Below are positions 60,984-64,000 of a stretch of DNA of 64,000 nt, piece after piece. Positions within the stretch are counted from its first letter, which is position 1. Every line of letters starts with the position of its first letter. Both the position numbers and the translations under genes were made by a program. Source of the stretch: an uncultured Rhodospirillales bacterium (GTDB taxonomy: Bacteria > Pseudomonadota > Alphaproteobacteria > CACIAM-22H2). The notes under the pieces were generated by a model. That model worked only from the letters and a program-made list of their open reading frames with translations. It did no database searches and had not been told where the DNA came from. The stretch covers positions 1-64,000 of the forward strand of contig CALANV010000007.1 in NCBI GenBank assembly GCA_937926175.1, written 5' to 3'.

Positions 60984-61085
60984 GGGTTGACGCGTCCGAT
61001 GGCTTTTCGTTGAATTGGGGCCGGATAAATGCGCCCGCGCGGTTCTTGCGACCGGCGGGCGTTTTGATTCGCGGGGCTTCGCTTC
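60984..61085 (+). repeat. Duplicated intergenic module, copy B, with terminator-like hairpin
   Basis: This copy is 230 bp after copy A and has the same GGGTTGACGCG start and CCGGATAAATGCGCCCGC at the same offset. The hairpin CGCCCGC (61032-61038) with GCGGGCG (61055-61061), plus inner CGGT/ACCG, is followed by TTTT, an intrinsic-terminator form. The inner helix differs from copy A at one base and still pairs. It ends 24 nt before the TerS start. Confidence 0.65.
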
Positions 61086-61109
61086 GCGCCATTCCAGGGA
61101 AAAACCGTC

Positions 61110-61625
61110 ATGCGCAGCCAACCACGCCAGCAGAGCGCCGGTGCGGCGACGAACGTCGTGCCGATTCCGAATGCTACCGACGGGGTGGCCGATGCCGCGG
61201 CGGATGATGCGGCCAGCACGCCGGCGCCGAGGCCGCCACGCGAGCGGCCGTCGACGCAGCCGGCGAGTCTCGCCCGCGCGAGTCTGTCCGATTCGGCCAT
61301 GTCCGTGCTTGCACACGATTTCCGCGAGCACGGACATGAGGTCGTCGCCGCGCTTCGCGCCAAGGATCCGGCCGGCTACGTCCGTGCCGTTCTGTCGCTC
61401 CTGCCCAAGGAATTCGCGCCACATGACGTGACGGAAGGAATCAGCGATGAACGATTCCACGCCATGCTTGAACTGCTTGGCGCATGTCTCGACGCCCGAA
61501 ATGAAGGCGGTCGACACCAGGATCCGCCATGTCCTGACGACGCGCGAACGTCACGACCGGCTGAGCCGCTATGCACCGTACCCGAAGCAGAAGGCGTTTC
61601 ATGCGGCGGGGCTGCGCCATCGTGA
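61110..61625 (+). CDS. Phage terminase small subunit-like protein
   Basis: This 171-aa protein begins with a low-complexity Ala/Pro region (residues 1-55) and then a helical domain, SVLAHDFREHGHEVVAALRA, ALSLLPKEFAPHDVT-like, ISDERFHAMLELLGACLDAR, typical of small terminases that bind the pac/cos site. The last 35 residues overlap TerL in another frame and look unconserved, so the original stop may have been lost. Its position before TerL supports the call. Confidence 0.7.
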   Translation: MRSQPRQQSAGAATNVVPIPNATDGVADAAADDAASTPAPRPPRERPSTQPASLARASLSDSAMSVLAHDFREHGHEVVAALRAKDPAGYVRAVLSLLPKEFAPHDVTEGISDERFHAMLELLGACLDARNEGGRHQDPPCPDDARTSRPAEPLCTVPEAEGVSCGGAAPS

Positions 61626-62904
61626 GCGTCTGTTCCTGGCAGGCAATCAAGTCGGCAAGACGCTCGCCGGTTCGTTCGAGATGGCGATCCATCTTACCGG
61701 TCGCTATCCGGACTGGTGGGATGGCCGGCGCTGGACCCGGCCGATCGTCGCCTGGGCGGCGGGCATCACGGGTGAAAGCACGCGCGACAATCCGCAGCGC
61801 CTGCTGCTGGGGCGGCCGGGCGAGTGGGGCACCGGTGCCATTCCGCACAAGACACTCGGTGAAGTTTCGCGCGCGCCGGCGATCCGCGATCTCGCCGATA
61901 CGGTCCGTGTCCGGCACGTGAGCGGCGGCTACTCGATCCTCGCCTTCAAGGCCTACGAAAAGGGGCGCGACAAGTGGCAGGGGGAAACGCTGGATCTGGT
62001 CTGGTTCGACGAGGAACCGCCGCCCGACATCTATCTCGAAGGATTGACGCGGACGAATGCGACGGGCGGCTGCGTGTATCTCACCTGCACGCCGCTGCTC
62101 GGCATGACGCACGTGGTCGGCCGCTTCATGCAGGAGCGCGCGCCCGACCGCCACATGACGCAGATGACGATCGACGAGGCGGCGCATTTCTCCCCGGAGA
62201 TGCGCGCCCGCATCATCGCGAGCTATCCGGCGTTCGAGCGCGACGCGCGCACCAAGGGCGTGCCGATGCTGGGTGCGGGTCGCGTCTTTCCGGTGCACGA
62301 GGAGGCCATCACGGTCGATCCGTTCGCGATTCCGCCGCACTGGTCGCAGATCGGCGGCATGGATTTCGGCTGGGACCATCCCTTTGCGGCCGTGCGCCTT
62401 GCCTGGGACCGCGACGCCGACTGTCTCTACGTGACCGACGTCTACAAGGCGACGCAGACGACGCCTGTCGTGCATGCCGAACGGCTGAAATCCTGGGGCG
62501 CTTGGCTGCCCTGGGCGTGGCCGCATGACGGCCTGCAGCACGAGAAGGGCTCCGGCGCGCCGCTCGCCGAACTCTATCGCAGCGCGGGACTCAACCTTCT
62601 GCCCATGCATGCGCAGTTCGCGACGACGCCCGACGGGAAGGGAGGCGGCACCAGCGTGGAGGCCGGGTTGATGGAGATGCTCCAGCGCATGCAGTCCGGC
62701 CGTCTCAAGGTGTTTCGCGGGCTCGAGGACTGGTTCCGGGAGTTTCGCGTCTACCACCGCAAGGACGGTTTGGTCGTGAAGGTCAACGACGACCTGCTCT
62801 GTGCGACGCGCTATGCGCTGATGATGCGTGAATACGGCAAGCCGGCGGCGACGGCGCAGGGCTTCGGACGCCGGCTCCATTATCCACCAAGCGGCGTGGC
62901 CTGA
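61447..62904 (+). CDS. Phage terminase large subunit
   Basis: This packaging motor and nuclease is up to 485 aa. Walker A is at Gly66-Thr72 (GNQVGKT) and Walker B with catalytic Glu at LDLVWFDEEPP (residues 182-192). The RNase H-like nuclease domain starts at QIGGMDFGWDHPFAAV (near 300). Start at 61447 overlaps the small subunit gene by 179 nt; ATG 61501 would shorten that, and conservation begins near residue 41. The sequence is of the type found in podovirus-like phages of alphaproteobacteria. Confidence 0.95.
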   Translation: MNDSTPCLNCLAHVSTPEMKAVDTRIRHVLTTRERHDRLSRYAPYPKQKAFHAAGLRHRERLFLAGNQVGKTLAGSFEMAIHLTGRYPDWWDGRRWTRPIVAWAAGITGESTRDNPQRLLLGRPGEWGTGAIPHKTLGEVSRAPAIRDLADTVRVRHVSGGYSILAFKAYEKGRDKWQGETLDLVWFDEEPPPDIYLEGLTRTNATGGCVYLTCTPLLGMTHVVGRFMQERAPDRHMTQMTIDEAAHFSPEMRARIIASYPAFERDARTKGVPMLGAGRVFPVHEEAITVDPFAIPPHWSQIGGMDFGWDHPFAAVRLAWDRDADCLYVTDVYKATQTTPVVHAERLKSWGAWLPWAWPHDGLQHEKGSGAPLAELYRSAGLNLLPMHAQFATTPDGKGGGTSVEAGLMEMLQRMQSGRLKVFRGLEDWFREFRVYHRKDGLVVKVNDDLLCATRYALMMREYGKPAATAQGFGRRLHYPPSGVA

Positions 62905-62909
62905 GGGAG

Positions 62910-62948
62910 CGAAGCCTCATCCTGAGCCCGTCGAAGGATGAGGCTTCG
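62910..62948. repeat. REP-like palindrome, copy 1
   Basis: CGAAGCCTCATCCT and AGGATGAGGCTTCG form a perfect 14-bp stem around an 11-nt loop of GAGCCCGTCGA. It begins 6 nt after the TerL stop codon. The sequence is a widespread repetitive palindrome in alphaproteobacterial and other proteobacterial chromosomes. Confidence 0.75.
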
Positions 62949-62994
62949 ATGCTGCAAAAAGAACTGAGGCTTCCCCCTTGTCGGCGCCGGTGAC

Positions 62995-63029
62995 CGGCCT
63001 CGTCCTTCGACAGGCTCAGGACGAGGCCG
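62995..63029. repeat. REP-like palindrome, copy 2 (inverted)
   Basis: CGGCCTCGTCCT and AGGACGAGGCCG form a perfect 12-bp stem around TCGACAGGCTC, the reverse complement of a GAGCCTGTCGA loop. It is oriented opposite to copy 1. Confidence 0.75.
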
Positions 63030-63060
63030 CTTCTGTGACCGTGTCCAGTCGTTTACGCGT

Positions 63061-63234
63061 CATCTTGAGCTTGTCGAGGAACGAGCCTGTCGAAGCGTCA
63101 TCCTGAATTTATCGAAGCCTCATCCTGAGTTTGTCGAAGGATGAGGCTTTGTCTCTTGTCAGCGCCGCAGCTGATCTCATCCTTCGACAGGCTCACCCTT
63201 TGACACGCTCAAGGCGAAGCCGCTCTTGTGACCA
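63061..63234. repeat. Cluster of further REP-like copies
   Basis: GAAGCCTCATCCT (63114-63126) pairs with AGGATGAGGCTTT at 63138-63150. Degenerate partial copies occur at 63061-63113 (CATCTTGAGCTTGTCGAGGA, GTCATCCTGAATTTATCGAA) and at about 63177-63234 (CTCATCCTTCGACAGGCTCA and a decayed arm). The stretch 62905-63295 has no gene other than these repeats. Confidence 0.65.
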
Positions 63235-63295
63235 CATCCCGTCGCCCGCGCCGTATGGGGCGCGGCCTCACATTGCAAACGAGAAGGTGCTTCCG

Positions 63296-64000
63296 ATGGA
63301 CGAGACCGAGCTCAAGGCAGTGCTCGCGGCCGAGCGCGCCGCGGCGCTGGGCGGCATGGCGGGGGCCGAGCTCGCCGCAGAGCGCGCCCGTGCGATGGAC
63401 TACTACCTCGGCGACATGGACGCCGACATGCCGGCGGCCGAGGGACGATCGCGCGCCGTGTCGACCGACGTCGCCGACACGGTCGACGGCATCATGCCGT
63501 CGCTGATGGACATCTTCACGGGCTCGGACGAGATCGTACGCTTTGCCCCTATGGGGCCGGAGGACGAGGCCGCCGCGCAGCAGGAGACCGACTACGTCAA
63601 CCACATCTTCTTCCACGAGAACGACGGGTTCGTCGTCCTGCACGGAATGATCAAGGACGCCCTCATCCAGAAGAACGGCATCGTGAAGTTCTGGTGGGAG
63701 GAGGGTCGGGACGGGGAGCGCGAAACCTATACCGACCTGACCGACGACGCCTTCGCTGCGATCGCGCTGGAGGCGAGCCGCGGCCTGGTCGAGATCGTTG
63801 CGTATACCGCGCGCGAGGTGCCGCCGGCCGACCAGGCGGGCGAGGCGCGGCCGACGACGAAGCTGCACGACGTCGTCGTCATCCGCGGCCGGTCCCACGG
63901 GCGCGTGCGCGTCATGGCGGTGCCGCCGGAAGAGTTCCTGATCTCCGCCCGCGCGCGCTCGATCGCCGACGCGCCCTATTGCGCGCATGTCGTGAAGCGG
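63296..64000 (+). CDS. Phage portal protein, 5' part (runs off the window)
   Basis: The first 235 codons are present from the ATG at 63296 (GAGAAGGTGC upstream). The product forms the capsid entry ring. Seen are a helical N-terminus (residues 1-40), MDYYLGDMDADMPAAEGRSR, VADTVDGIMPSLMDIFTGSD and DALIQKNGIVKFWWEEG, typical of P22-like (podovirus p19-type) portals. It follows TerL as in many phages, but a repeat-filled 391-bp gap separates them. Confidence 0.9.
   Translation, partial: MDETELKAVLAAERAAALGGMAGAELAAERARAMDYYLGDMDADMPAAEGRSRAVSTDVADTVDGIMPSLMDIFTGSDEIVRFAPMGPEDEAAAQQETDYVNHIFFHENDGFVVLHGMIKDALIQKNGIVKFWWEEGRDGERETYTDLTDDAFAAIALEASRGLVEIVAYTAREVPPADQAGEARPTTKLHDVVVIRGRSHGRVRVMAVPPEEFLISARARSIADAPYCAHVVKR

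Larger units (their letters stand above)
60714..61109. other. Intergenic region with a duplicated structured module
   Basis: This 396-bp region between phage genes has no gene-like frame. It is mostly two related modules of about 100 bp (60754-60853 and 60984-61085) plus a degenerate third fragment near 60874-60910. Each full module has a shared start sequence and a hairpin. Confidence 0.6.

Noticed and set aside
62905..63295. CRISPR array
   Set aside because: The repeats are palindromic REP-like elements in both orientations with irregular spacing, not direct repeats with uniform spacers, and no cas genes are near.

Overview
The window is high-GC DNA (roughly 60-65% by eye) with tightly packed, often 4-nt-overlapping genes. 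Several families fit an alphaproteobacterium of the Rhodospirillales/Hyphomicrobiales type: many GntR-FCD regulators, TRAP and NitT-type transporters, a GctA-type 3-oxoadipate CoA-transferase, a divergent IclR pca regulator and an MlaE protein with an N-terminal STAS domain. No rRNA or convincing tRNA is present, so no genus is claimed. Most of the window is chromosome devoted to catabolism and transport. The right end (about 58.9-64 kb) is a prophage or phage remnant.

Layout. 0-0.9 kb: end of an unknown gene and an Hsp20 chaperone. 1.8-9.1 kb: a one-way operon with a GntR regulator, class II aldolase, an active and an apparently dead isochorismatase-fold hydrolase, a polysaccharide-deacetylase-family amidohydrolase, a complete NitT/TauT-type ABC importer and a cytosolic 4,5-dihydroxyphthalate-decarboxylase-like protein. 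The substrate is unknown; a nitrogen-containing organic compound is my inference. 9.5-22.5 kb: a second catabolic region. A leftward TRAP transporter operon (DctP, DctQ, DctM, DUF1330, FAH-family, VOC) faces a rightward GntR-led operon (quinone reductase, alpha/beta hydrolase, two dehydrogenases, GlcG-like, MFS). A leftward VOC plus hydroxypyridine-type FAD monooxygenase follows. 22.6-26.2 kb: an Mla-type lipid transport operon. 26.5-36.8 kb: quinate/shikimate to protocatechuate to 3-oxoadipate pathway (quiC fusion, GntR, IclR, pcaIJ, pcaDCHGB). 37-39.4 kb: an RNA-handling operon (DEAD-box helicase, IF-1 with a basic tail, twin cold-shock-domain protein). 40.2-43.2 kb: MetY, an ATP-grasp enzyme and two small proteins. 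43.2-47.9 kb: a sugar ABC importer lacking its ATPase, a cupin and an EEP-family hydrolase. 48.3-58.9 kb: a frameshifted receiver protein, RRM protein, AI-2E permease, FAH-family enzyme, SpoU methyltransferase, methylglyoxal synthase coupled to a SAM hydrolase, LysR, an orphan PAS histidine kinase and a lysine/alanine-rich H1-like protein. 58.9-64 kb: S24 repressor, TerS, TerL and the start of a portal protein, interrupted by REP-like repeats.

The clearest regulatory signals are palindromes read directly from the sequence. CTGGTATACCAG precedes the first GntR gene. GTGATATYTCAC occurs before both the TRAP operon and its divergent GntR gene. GTTC-N7-GAAC occurs before pcaI and again before pcaD. 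An AT-rich palindrome precedes quiC. A 16-bp repeat lies on both sides of the phage repressor. The most unusual items are the paired active/dead isochorismatase genes, the helicase-IF-1-cold-shock operon and a duplicated hairpin module between phage genes.
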